From the NCBI GenBank assembly GCA_964501785.1, contig CAZCUD010000003.1:282366-346365 (forward strand): a DNA stretch of 64,000 bases. The letters are read 5' to 3'. This DNA is from DATBSK01 sp964501785. Its GTDB lineage: Bacteria; Actinomycetota; Acidimicrobiia; IMCC26256; PALSA-555. The notes under the pieces are model-generated. The model saw only the letters and a program-made list of their open reading frames with translations, was not told the origin of the DNA and did not search any database. This document shows positions 9,501 to 16,095 of this stretch, piece by piece (position 1 is the stretch's first letter; each line of letters begins with the position of its first letter). Made by a program: the position numbers and the translations under genes.

Positions 9501-10313
9501 CCGACCACCGAGGTGCCCACCGAAGGCGTCACCTGCATCTTCACCGACACCCGGCTCGGCTCGATCTCGGTGGTACAGGACAACGTGCCCGACAACGGCC
9601 TGGACTGGGCGTTCACGGTGACGGGTGGTCCAGCCTCGATCGACCAGCCGTTCTCGCTCGACGACGACGCCGACCCCGCGCTCCCGAACACCCAGGTCGT
9701 GAGCGACCTCCTGCCCGGCGAGTACACGGTCACGCAGACCTCGCCGGTACCTGGTGGCTGGACGTTCGTGCCGCCGTCGATCACGTGCTCCAACGGTGAC
9801 CCGACCAGCACGGCGGCGCGCACGGCGACCGTGACGATCGACCCGGGCGAGGCCGTCACCTGCACCTACCTCCAGACCAACCGGCAGCCCGACGGGTGGC
9901 TCAAGTCGGGCAACCCGGGCGCCGCCTACATCGGTGACGGCATCTACAACCTGGACGGCACCGGGCAGAAGCGCACGATGAACGCGCGCCGCGGCACCGC
10001 GGCCAACTTCTACGTGAAGATCCAGACCGACGGCGGCGTCACCGACTCGATCACGGTGAAGGGCAGCCCGAGCGCCAACGGGTTCACCGTGCAGTACTAC
10101 TGGGGCTCGAAGAACGTGTCCGGGGCGGTGCGCAACGGCACGTACACGCGCGCCAACGTGGTGCCCGGCCCGCCCGCGAACACCGCGCTGCGGGTGAAGA
10201 TCACGCCGTCGACCACCGTCAAGAAGGGAGTGACCCGCAGCATCCTCGTGCGACTCACCTCGGCGGGGAGCGGGATCCGCGACGTGGTGCGGGCGCAGGT
10301 CAAAGCCACCTGA
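6579..10313 (+). CDS. Large secreted subtilase-like protein with four prealbumin-like repeats; catalytic His replaced
   Basis: Exported protein of 1244 residues. An N-terminal hydrophobic segment (FVLVGLAVAALVTAGVVVVV) is followed by a pro-region. The S8-type domain shows Asp251 (VAVISDTYN), oxyanion Asn384 (SSAGNS) and Ser624 (GTSASVAHAAG). At the place of the usual HGT motif the sequence is DEGRALAQIVHDLAPGA, so Glu301 stands where the catalytic His normally is. From about residue 685 to 1100 follow four tandem repeats starting GSVTITV, GSITIEQ, GTIQVIQ and GSISVVQ, each ending in a TCxYTNT-like strand, as in prealbumin-like/SpaA-type stalk domains. The last 140 residues (from QPDGWLKSGNPGAAYIGD) form another extracellular beta domain. 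Whether it is an active protease is open. Confidence 0.85.
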   Translation: MSRVLRFVLVGLAVAALVTAGVVVVVSETGDERASEQEAAEPTAEPGPVPGVVEPPDAGDAPIDEDDLSIESIIERKQASAEARMSTILYEVAQEGRGRITPDEAARITRLPATGTGSLTLYDGRVVVEADMTDVGLATLAALQTEGAEILNVNERYAIVTAAVAASDLEPVAKVAGVKVLREVLGPIVGGRDTRRAAQEDVEDLGSPDDVGVLACPGNTVSEGDAQLNADDARSAYPIDGTGTKVAVISDTYNVLTASPNEDDDIASGDLPGAANPCGYTTPVQELTEDCLGTGFPCNDEGRALAQIVHDLAPGAELAFASAWPSESAFASRIDELAGPTVNADVIADDISYLAEPFFQDGPVANAVADAKAAGVTYFSSAGNSNVIDAGNGKEMGSYEAPAFREMTCPSALGLSGYVCHNFSPSGSDATLDFTVASGGGFRLNAQWSQPRGDVDDDFAVFLYSSSNAFITGADATNTTVPFEFLPYVNTFGTARDVRLVFARWEAASDGGTPRFKWIMHNSSGLSGFSPNAGNALNIFGPTVFGHNGSDAAISTAAVPYDNANITESFSSRGPVTHEWEPVPSVTPMATTTIPAPDLAATDGGQNTFFGSVIGQFHRFYGTSASVAHAAGVAALLLQADPSLDPDGVLATLQATAAPVPSGGGVNAVGAGLVDAYAAVTSRTGSVTITVDADPDGPQDFGFASNALGAELFALDDDAEGTLPNTQTFDLLAGTEYTFTQSVPDGWDLTGLTCDAGSTDLGTATATITLAPQEAVSCTYTNTQRGSITIEQSTLPDDLQAFGFTSTELGPFSLDGHPDPGGASEAVFDDLEPGTYTVSQDPVAGYPLQSITCDTAENETEPSVAVTVEPGEAVTCSFTNHRAADPGTIQVIQDSIDDHDTNFAFTSDVVGSESFELDDDVDGTLPDAIVLTPGEDGTFTVTQSAPPPGWQLTGLECTNGATVDLETATATITLPTTEVPTEGVTCIFTDTRLGSISVVQDNVPDNGLDWAFTVTGGPASIDQPFSLDDDADPALPNTQVVSDLLPGEYTVTQTSPVPGGWTFVPPSITCSNGDPTSTAARTATVTIDPGEAVTCTYLQTNRQPDGWLKSGNPGAAYIGDGIYNLDGTGQKRTMNARRGTAANFYVKIQTDGGVTDSITVKGSPSANGFTVQYYWGSKNVSGAVRNGTYTRANVVPGPPANTALRVKITPSTTVKKGVTRSILVRLTSAGSGIRDVVRAQVKAT

Positions 10314-10343
10314 GCGGCGGGCGGGGTGACCGGTCCGCCCGCC

Positions 10344-10349
10344 TAGTCT
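10344..10349 (+). promoter_or_regulatory. -10 box (TAGTCT), leaderless NUDIX gene
   Basis: TAGTCT lies 7 bases before the GTG at 10357, which places the transcription start at or next to the start codon. No Shine-Dalgarno sequence is seen. Confidence 0.55.
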
Positions 10350-10356
10350 GCCGATC

Positions 10357-11043
10357 GTGCCCGAACCCGACCACCAGGTCTCCGCGGCCGACCTCCTGCG
10401 CTGGGCGGAGACGCTCTCCGGCATCGCCCGCACCGGCCTCGGCTTCACCCAGAGCCTCTACGAGAAGGAGCGCTTCGAGGAGGTGCTCAAGGTCGCGGCC
10501 GACATCCGCGCCGGCGCGCTCGAGGAGGCCGAGGCCGAGGCGCTCTACGAGGAGTGGCTCGACACCGTGGGGGAGGGCGTCGCCGGGTACGTGACGCCCA
10601 AGGTCGCGGTCGCCGCGGTCGTCGGCAACGACAAGGGCGAGATCCTCCTCACCCAGCGCGCCGACTCGGGCGTGTGGCTCTACCCGGTCGGGTGGGCCGA
10701 CGTCGGCTACTCGCCGTCGGAGGTCGCGATCAAAGAGGTGTACGAGGAGACTGGCATCGAGATCGAGATCAAGTCGCTGATCGCGGTGTTCGACGGCCTG
10801 CGCCTCGGGTTCGCACGGCTGCCGCTGTACTCGATCGTGTTCCACGGCCAGAAGATCGGTGGGGAGCTGCGCGGTCATCCGCTCGAGACGCGCTCGGTCG
10901 GGTTCTTCGGACGGGACGAGCTGCCCTGGCCGCTCGCGGGCGGTGCCCGCTGGGTCGACACCGCCTTCGCCGCCATCGAGGGCGAAGATCGCCCCGTCGA
11001 CTTCGACCTCCCCCGCACCCCACCCTGGCGCGAGGAGCGCTAG
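10357..11043 (+). CDS. NUDIX hydrolase with N-terminal Nudix_N domain
   Basis: Hydrolase of nucleoside diphosphates linked to another moiety, 228 residues. Residues about 8-60 (LLRWAETLSGIARTGLGFTQ) match the helical N-terminal domain found in YjhB-like NUDIX proteins. The NUDIX box is GWADVGYSPSEVAIKEVYEE followed by TG; compared with G-x5-E-x7-R-E-U-x-E-E-x-G-U, the first Glu is Tyr and the Arg is Lys, while the metal-binding EE pair is kept. The substrate cannot be told; ADP-ribose-like compounds are usual for relatives. A leaderless promoter precedes it, and family I repeat B separates it from the convergent pyrE. Confidence 0.88.
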   Translation: MPEPDHQVSAADLLRWAETLSGIARTGLGFTQSLYEKERFEEVLKVAADIRAGALEEAEAEALYEEWLDTVGEGVAGYVTPKVAVAAVVGNDKGEILLTQRADSGVWLYPVGWADVGYSPSEVAIKEVYEETGIEIEIKSLIAVFDGLRLGFARLPLYSIVFHGQKIGGELRGHPLETRSVGFFGRDELPWPLAGGARWVDTAFAAIEGEDRPVDFDLPRTPPWREER

Positions 11044-11049
11044 CCCAAC

Positions 11050-11103
11050 CCCCTTGTTGCGTCCCTCGCCGTCGTGGGGCGGGTCGAGCGACGCATCAAG
11101 GGG
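11050..11103. repeat. Palindromic intergenic repeat, family I, copy B (convergent gene junction)
   Basis: Outer arms CCCCTTG (11050-11056) and CAAGGGG (11097-11103) and inner arms TGCGTC (11058-11063) and GACGCA (11090-11095) enclose the family centre. It fills the gap between two convergent genes and overlaps the pyrE stop codon, so it may stop transcription from both sides. Confidence 0.75.
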
Positions 11104-11626
11104 TGGAGGCGGCGGCGGCCTTCAGCTCGGTCATCGTGAACAGGGGGCGCAGCTCGACGTCGATCTCGGCGAGGGCTTCGGGGCCACCCGACTCGCGATC
11201 GATGACGCACAGCGCGTGCGTGACGAGGGCGCCGCGCTCGCGCAGGTCGCCGCAGCTCGTCACGACCTGTCCGCCCGACGTCACCACGTCCTCGACCACC
11301 GTCACCCGCCTGCCCTCGATGTCGCCGCCCTCGGCGAGCCGGCACGTGCCGTAGGTCTTCGCCTCCTTGCGCACGAACATCGCCGGCAGCCCGGTGACCT
11401 GTGACAGCGCCACCGCGAGCGGCACGCCGCCGAGCTCGAGCCCGGCGAGCACCTCGGTGCCGTCGGGCACGAGCGGCGCCAGCGCCTCGCCGATCTCGCG
11501 CAGCAGCACCGGATCGCTCTCGAAGCGGTACTTGTCGAAGTACTCGTTGCTCACGGCGCCGGAGCGCAGCGTGAACGTGCCCGTCAGGTGGGCCACCTCG
11601 TGGATGCGGCGCGCCAGGTCGCTCAC
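11096..11626 (-). CDS. pyrE: Orotate phosphoribosyltransferase
   Basis: Joins orotate to PRPP to make OMP in pyrimidine synthesis. The protein has 176 residues from the GTG at 11626, whose GTGA overlaps the upstream stop by 4 bases. Motifs are TFTLRSGAVSNEYFDKYRFE (type I OPRT start region), GLELGGVPLAVALS, FVRKEAKTYGT (catalytic-loop Lys) and the PRPP-binding loop VTVVEDVVTSGGQV. It is the last gene of a minus-strand run after a hypothetical protein and an acyl-CoA dehydrogenase; the other pyr genes are not nearby. A longer frame to 11695 exists but would overlap the neighbour and lacks family similarity. Confidence 0.93.
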   Translation of the reverse strand: MSDLARRIHEVAHLTGTFTLRSGAVSNEYFDKYRFESDPVLLREIGEALAPLVPDGTEVLAGLELGGVPLAVALSQVTGLPAMFVRKEAKTYGTCRLAEGGDIEGRRVTVVEDVVTSGGQVVTSCGDLRERGALVTHALCVIDRESGGPEALAEIDVELRPLFTMTELKAAAASTP

Positions 11627-12123
11627 GCCGCGCCCGCCTGGAGCTCTTCCAACAGCAGCTCGGTCAACGACACCTTCCCCTTCGCCTTCTCCCACGCGCC
11701 ACCGATGCGCTCGTGATCGACGAGCCCGGCGGCGTCGGGTGCGATGCCGAGCGCCTCGGTCGCCCAGCGCGCGAGCGTCGCCGGCTCGATCTCGTCACCG
11801 TAGGCGGGGAAGCACTCCAACCCCTCCCACAGCGTCGAGAGCGCGCGGCGGTCGTCGCCGAGCGTCAGGGCCTCGGGTGCCTCGCCCGCGGCCAGCGCGC
11901 CGACGACCGCGTCCCAGAGGTCGTAGGGACCGCAGTCGCGCGGCGCCTCGAACCCGGCGACCGGGTGCAGCCGCCACTCGAGGCCCGCGCCGCCCGGCCC
12001 GTCGCTCAGCCAGGTCTGCGAGCCGTTGACGTAGCCGTCGACGGGCGGGCCGAGCCGCTCGTCGAGGGCCGAGACGATCTCCGGCGACGCGCGCCACACC
12101 GCGGTGGGTGTGAGCGCGCTCAT
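11623..12123 (-). CDS. Conserved hypothetical protein
   Basis: Protein of 166 residues that I do not recognise. It is acidic, has no signal peptide or membrane segment, and has a few aromatic-rich stretches (GYVNGSQTWLSD, FPAYGDEIEP) and a C-terminal helix (AWEKAKGKVSLTELLLEELQ). The ATG overlaps the stop of the acyl-CoA dehydrogenase gene (ATGA) and its own stop overlaps the pyrE start (GTGA), so the three genes are translationally coupled. This coupling and the ordinary codon use support a real gene. No function is offered. Confidence 0.75.
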   Translation of the reverse strand: MSALTPTAVWRASPEIVSALDERLGPPVDGYVNGSQTWLSDGPGGAGLEWRLHPVAGFEAPRDCGPYDLWDAVVGALAAGEAPEALTLGDDRRALSTLWEGLECFPAYGDEIEPATLARWATEALGIAPDAAGLVDHERIGGAWEKAKGKVSLTELLLEELQAGAA

Positions 12124-13892
12124 GCGGCAGCCGGCTCGATCGCTCCGTAGCGAACGATCGGCTCGAACCGATCGATGACCGTGCGGTCGTCGTCGAGGAT
12201 CCCTCGCGCTCGGGGAGGCGCGAGTCGCTTGCGGGCGAACTGCGTCGCCACGACCGCCTTGCGCGCGTCGCCGTCGCGGCCGAGCTGCCAGGTCGCCTCG
12301 TCGAGCAGCAGCGCGCCCTCGACCAGGTCGGCGAGCAGGTGCGCGAAGCGCCGCGCGTGCAGCAGCTGCATCTCGTGGGACGAGCCCTCGAGGTGCTTCA
12401 CGGCGTCGCGCGACTCGTCGAGGGTGCCGGCCACCGCGTCGATGGCGAACGCGAGCGATGGCGACGGGCTGGCAGCCTCCAGCGACCGCTCGACCCGACC
12501 CAGCAGCGCGGTGTGCGCGCCCTCGTTGACCATCGCCCGGCGCACGTCGAGGGCGAGGATGTTCTCGGTGCCCTCCCAGATCGTGTGGCACTGCGCGTCG
12601 CGGAGCTGGCGCGCCATCGGCCAGTCCTCCATGTAGCCGTTGCCACCGAACAGCTCGAGCGCCTGGCTCGCGGCCCAGATCGCCTCGCGCGTCGCGCGCA
12701 TCTTGGCGAGCGGCACGAGGATCCGCCGCAGCATCCGTCCTTCGTCCTCGTCGGCGGCCGAGCGGGTGGCAGCCGCGCACTCGTAGGTGAGCGCCATCCC
12801 CGCCTCGAGCTCGACGAGCAGGTCGACGAGCGTCTCGCGCACGAGCGGGTAGCTGTCGATGCGCTGCCCCCACTGCTCACGGTGCGCTGCGTAGATCGCG
12901 CCCTCGAGGAACGATCGCCGGTGGATGCCGAGGCCCATCAGGGCGACGCCGAAGCGCGACCCGTTGACCATCTCCATCATCTTGTTGATGCCGCCCCGCG
13001 GCGACGGAGCCGCGTCCGCCTGCTCGCCGCGGGTGCCGCCGGCCATCCACGCACGCGCCCCCTCGAGCGTCACCTCGCCCGTGGGGACGCCGGTCGTGCC
13101 GAGCTTGGGCTTGAGCCGCTTGATGCGGAACCCGTTGGGCGTGCCCTCGGGGGTGAGCCGGGGGACGATGAACGTCGCGAGCCCCCGCGCGCCCTCGGGT
13201 GCGCCGTCGGGGCGGGCGAGGACGATGAACACCTCGGCGTCGATGTTGGAGCAGAAGAACTTCTCGCCGTGGAGGCGCCACTCGTCACCGTCGGGCACGG
13301 CGCGGGTGGTGTTGGCGCCGACGTCGGAGCCACCCTGGCGCTCGGTGAGGAACATGCCGCCCTCCCACGCCTCCGCCGGGTCGTCGGTGGTGAGGCGGTG
13401 GTGCAGCTCGTCGCGCACCGAGTCGGGCGCGTAGCGCTCCACGAGGTCGGCCGCACCCGAGGTCATGCCGAGGCCGCAGTAGATCGCCGTCTCGGCCTGG
13501 CAGACCAGGTAGCAGACCGAGGCCGTGAGCACCGCGGGCACGGGGCGACCGGCCTGCTGGGCGAGCCCGGTGAAGCCGGCCCGCACCAGGTCGTCCTTGC
13601 TCTCGGTCCAGGTGGGGTGGTGCACGACCCGGTCGATCTCGGCGCCCCAGTGGTCGTAGCGCTCGAGGACCGGACCGTGTTTGTCGGTGACCTCGGCGCG
13701 GACGGCGATCGCGCCCCCGCACAGCTCGCCGTAGCGCGCCGCGTACTCATCGGCGAGCGCGCGGTCGGCCGGGTCGGGGAGGTGGCGGTCGAGGAGGAGA
13801 CGGAGGTTGGGATCGGTCTCGTACCAGTCGAGCCCGATCGCCGACTCGTAGGTCGCGTAGTCGGGGAGCACGCCTGTCGAGAGTAGCGTCAC
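12120..13892 (-). CDS. Acyl-CoA dehydrogenase family protein (AidB/DmdC-like long form)
   Basis: FAD-dependent enzyme of 590 residues that would oxidise an acyl-CoA at the alpha-beta bond. It shows MFLTERQGGSDVGANTTRA (flavin/substrate loop), RLHGEKFFCSNIDAE, the central FIVPR strand, and LELFGGNGYMEDWPMARQLR followed by IWEGTENILALD, where the Glu of WEGTEN is the usual position of the catalytic base or its neighbour. An N-terminal extension of about 120 residues and a C-terminal helical domain make it longer than short-chain family members, which fits the AidB/DmdC type. The start is GTG. The substrate is unknown. It heads a coupled operon with a hypothetical gene and pyrE. Confidence 0.88.
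   Translation of the reverse strand: MTLLSTGVLPDYATYESAIGLDWYETDPNLRLLLDRHLPDPADRALADEYAARYGELCGGAIAVRAEVTDKHGPVLERYDHWGAEIDRVVHHPTWTESKDDLVRAGFTGLAQQAGRPVPAVLTASVCYLVCQAETAIYCGLGMTSGAADLVERYAPDSVRDELHHRLTTDDPAEAWEGGMFLTERQGGSDVGANTTRAVPDGDEWRLHGEKFFCSNIDAEVFIVLARPDGAPEGARGLATFIVPRLTPEGTPNGFRIKRLKPKLGTTGVPTGEVTLEGARAWMAGGTRGEQADAAPSPRGGINKMMEMVNGSRFGVALMGLGIHRRSFLEGAIYAAHREQWGQRIDSYPLVRETLVDLLVELEAGMALTYECAAATRSAADEDEGRMLRRILVPLAKMRATREAIWAASQALELFGGNGYMEDWPMARQLRDAQCHTIWEGTENILALDVRRAMVNEGAHTALLGRVERSLEAASPSPSLAFAIDAVAGTLDESRDAVKHLEGSSHEMQLLHARRFAHLLADLVEGALLLDEATWQLGRDGDARKAVVATQFARKRLAPPRARGILDDDRTVIDRFEPIVRYGAIEPAAA
13884..13889 (+). promoter_or_regulatory. -10 box (TAGCGT) of the gene at 13898
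   Basis: TAGCGT lies 8 bases before the ATG at 13898 and inside the 5' end of the divergent acyl-CoA dehydrogenase gene. It supports ATG 13898 as a leaderless start over the GTG at 13916. Confidence 0.5.
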
Positions 13893-13897
13893 GTCGG

Positions 13898-14401
13898 ATG
13901 AGGGGGGACACGGCCGTGCAGCGGCTGCTCGGCGTCGGGTTGGTCGCGTGCGCGGCGTTGCTCGCGCTGCCCGGCGCGGCTCGTGCGGGCGACGACGAGC
14001 GCCTCACCCGGGCTCAGTACGTGGAGCAGGCGACCGAGCACTGCGACGAGCTCGCCGCGGCGAGCGCCGAGCTCCAGAAGGCGCAGGCGCCCGGAGCGAC
14101 CGGGAAGCGCGTCGCGAAGTACCTGCGCCGCGCCGCGACCGGGCTCGAGCGCCTCGTCGACGGGTTCGACGGCCTCGCGGCACCCCCGAAGCTCGCGGAC
14201 GACAACGAGGAGCTCGTCGACGTGCTCGACAGCTACGCCGACGGGCTCGACGCCCTCGCCGACCGCGTGAAGCGCGGCCAGACGTTCGAAGTCGCGCTCC
14301 AGCGCAACCAGGACCTCGTCACGCGGCTCAACAGCATCGCGGGGCGGGCCACCGGACTCGTGACCCGGCTCGGGTTGACGGGCTGCCTCTTGCCGACCTG
14401 A
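13898..14401 (+). CDS. Small exported helical protein, tandem paralogue 1
   Basis: Exported protein of 167 residues with a signal peptide (LLGVGLVACAALLALPGAAR, cleavage near residue 30). The mature part is helical, with a Cys early (EHCDEL) and one near the end (LTGCLLPT) that may form a disulfide, and a central hinge GLAAPPKLADDNEELVDVL. The next gene encodes a lipoprotein with the same plan. A leaderless -10 box supports ATG 13898; GTG 13916, preceded by GAGGGGGG, is the alternative. Function unknown. Confidence 0.75.
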   Translation: MRGDTAVQRLLGVGLVACAALLALPGAARAGDDERLTRAQYVEQATEHCDELAAASAELQKAQAPGATGKRVAKYLRRAATGLERLVDGFDGLAAPPKLADDNEELVDVLDSYADGLDALADRVKRGQTFEVALQRNQDLVTRLNSIAGRATGLVTRLGLTGCLLPT

Positions 14402-14402
14402 C

Positions 14403-14864
14403 GTGCGCGCCTTCGTCGGAGCTCTTGTGGCGCTCGCCGCGATCGGGGGTGCCGGGTGCGGGGGTGGTCGTTCGACGCACAGCGGGTTCGTGGAGGACGC
14501 GGCCGGCATCTGTCGGGCCGCGAACCGGCAGTTCGAGGAGCTCGAGATCGTCCGTCCCACGGCCGCGGGCGCGGTGGCGGTGCTCGAGTCGGTCACGGCG
14601 ATCGGCGGCGAGGCGCTCGGCGACCTGCGCGAGCTGAAGCCCCCGACGAAGTCGCAGGAAGAGGTGGGCGCGTGGCTCGGGCTGCTCGAGCAGGCGCTCG
14701 ACGAGGTGCAGTACACGCGTGACCTGCTCGCTGACGACCGCGTCGGGCAGGCGCTCGAGGCCGCGTTGCGCGCCGACCAGCTCACGCGCCGGGCCCGCAC
14801 GGTCGCGCGGCGCGTCGGGCTCGACCGCGTGTGTCGCGTGCCCCGGCTCGTCCCCGCCGGCTGA
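14403..14864 (+). CDS. Small lipoprotein, tandem paralogue 2
   Basis: Predicted lipoprotein of 153 residues: MRAFVGALVALAAIGGAGC with the lipidated Cys at position 19. As in the preceding protein, a Cys follows soon in the mature part (AGICRAANRQFEEL), a Pro-rich hinge sits in the middle (ELKPPTKSQEEV), and the protein ends with GLDRVCRVPRL. The GTG start lies one base after the upstream stop, so the two are co-transcribed and probably arose by duplication. Function unknown; the plan suggests an envelope-associated helical bundle. Confidence 0.78.
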   Translation: MRAFVGALVALAAIGGAGCGGGRSTHSGFVEDAAGICRAANRQFEELEIVRPTAAGAVAVLESVTAIGGEALGDLRELKPPTKSQEEVGAWLGLLEQALDEVQYTRDLLADDRVGQALEAALRADQLTRRARTVARRVGLDRVCRVPRLVPAG

Positions 14865-14980
14865 CCCGACGACGCGCCGCGCGAGCGCGCTTCCGTCACC
14901 TCCGCGGTCGGTCCGTGTCCTGACCGACACCACAGCGCACGACGTGCGCCGCGCCCGTCGTGCCGTCCGAGGAGGTCCTC

Positions 14981-15745
14981 GTGTTCGCAAGCTCCTTCGC
15001 GCGCGCCGCGCTCCCTGTCGTGCTCGGCCTCGTGGTCCTGAGCGTCCCCGTCATCGTCCCCTCGATCCGCCCGATCGTGGCCGCAGGTCAGGAGGCGCCG
15101 GGCGAGTCGACGGTGTGCCACGACGGGTCACTCGCCCGCCAACGCACCGAGATCGACGCCGACGTCACGGTGCCCGGCTTCGATCCGTCGCTCGGCACGC
15201 TGCTCGAGGTGCAGGTGCCGAACCAGTCGGTGCACCTCGACACCGACGCGAGGTTCGAGAACACCGCCCAGACCGCGGTGCAGTTCGCGGCGGACATGAC
15301 CTACGCGGTGACGTTCACGAGCCCGGGCGGGCTGCCGTCACCGGCGCCGATCAACGGGTCGATCCCGCGCGTCCCGTCGACGATGCTCGCCGCGTTCGAC
15401 GGCACGCTCGACTACGCGGGCCCGAGCGCGGTGACCCAGCCGTCCACGTCGCGCGACGAGGCGGCGGGCGCGGTGACGAGCTCCGACCCGGGCGTGCTCG
15501 CCGCGTTCACCGGCGGCGCGGTCGCGTTCCACGTCACCACCAGCATCGGCGAGCAGTTCACCGGCGGCGGCGGCAACGTCGAGGCGCAGATCAACACCTT
15601 CGCCAGTGCGACGGTGCGGGTCTGCTATCGGTACGCGCCGCCCCCGCCGACCGGCCCGCCGCCCACCACCACGCCGCCCCGGGTCGCGGGCGCGACCGCC
15701 ACCGCGCCCGAGCCGGTCACCGTCAGCGCGCGGTTCACGGGCTGA
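14981..15745 (+). CDS. Secreted protein with C-terminal FTG motif
   Basis: Exported protein of 254 residues. The GTG at 14981 has GAGGAGG (14969-14975) 5 bases upstream and gives a clean signal peptide (ARAALPVVLGLVVLSVPVIV, cleaved before AAGQEAPGE). The mature domain is beta-rich with two strands of the form QFAADMTYAVTF and VCYRYAPPPPT, then a Pro/Thr linker (PPPTGPPPTTTPPRV) and the end PEPVTVSARFTG. The last 12 residues match the ends of two other secreted proteins in the window (5426-6460 and 21034-22002), although the rest is unrelated. The Pro/Thr spacer just before the tag looks like a wall-spanning or exposed linker. Function unknown. Confidence 0.8.
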   Translation: MFASSFARAALPVVLGLVVLSVPVIVPSIRPIVAAGQEAPGESTVCHDGSLARQRTEIDADVTVPGFDPSLGTLLEVQVPNQSVHLDTDARFENTAQTAVQFAADMTYAVTFTSPGGLPSPAPINGSIPRVPSTMLAAFDGTLDYAGPSAVTQPSTSRDEAAGAVTSSDPGVLAAFTGGAVAFHVTTSIGEQFTGGGGNVEAQINTFASATVRVCYRYAPPPPTGPPPTTTPPRVAGATATAPEPVTVSARFTG

Positions 15746-15936
15746 ACGCGAGACCGAACGGTCCCATCGGTCACGGAGCGTGACGGCGGTCGCGGAGCGG
15801 TTTGCGCGTCGCCGACGCGCGTTGCACGATCCGCTCACGACGACGACCCGGGCGGGGTCGTCGAGACGTCCGGCCATCAGCTCTGCACCTGCGGTACCTG
15901 CCCAGCCCCACCGCGTGTGGAGCCCGGCCGGGTGAG

Positions 15937-15981
15937 GGGCGCCCCGTGAGGCAGCGATGCCCAGCTGCCTCCGGGGCGCCC
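15937..15981 (+). terminator. Long hairpin terminator candidate
   Basis: Arms 15937-15955 and 15964-15981 pair over 18 bases with one bulged T and an 8-base loop, followed by CACCCTCTTTC. It lies between the FTG protein gene and the WS/DGAT gene, both on the plus strand, and probably ends the upstream transcript. Confidence 0.7.
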
Positions 15982-16080
15982 ACCCTCTTTCGGCTCGGCT
16001 CGGCTGCTCGTCTTGATGGTCGCGCTCGCTCGGCGCCACGGCACGTGTCGCCGCCCCTTTCGGGGACGCTCGGCTGCTCG

Positions 16081-16086
16081 TAGCCT
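16081..16086 (+). promoter_or_regulatory. -10 box (TAGCCT) of the WS/DGAT gene
   Basis: TAGCCT lies 9 bases before the ATG at 16096 with no Shine-Dalgarno sequence, so a leaderless or near-leaderless transcript is likely. Confidence 0.5.
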
Positions 16087-16095
16087 TGGCGCTCC

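Larger units (their letters stand above)
15746..16095. other. Intergenic region of 350 bases
   Basis: No convincing gene is seen. It holds the strong hairpin at 15937-15981 and, at its end, the -10 box TAGCCT at 16081. The 12-base string CGGCTCGGCTGC/GCTCGGCTGCTCG occurs twice in part (around 16001 and 16069). Frames across it have shadow-like composition. Confidence 0.6.

Noticed and set aside
8157..10448. 763-residue minus-strand frame opposite the subtilase-like gene
   Set aside because: Composition is that of a frame shadow (Arg, Val, Asp repeats); the plus strand has clear protease and repeat domains.
15746..16095. Small genes in the 350-base gap
   Set aside because: Frames there are Arg/Pro/Ser-rich, lack a ribosome site or -10 box, and cross the hairpin.
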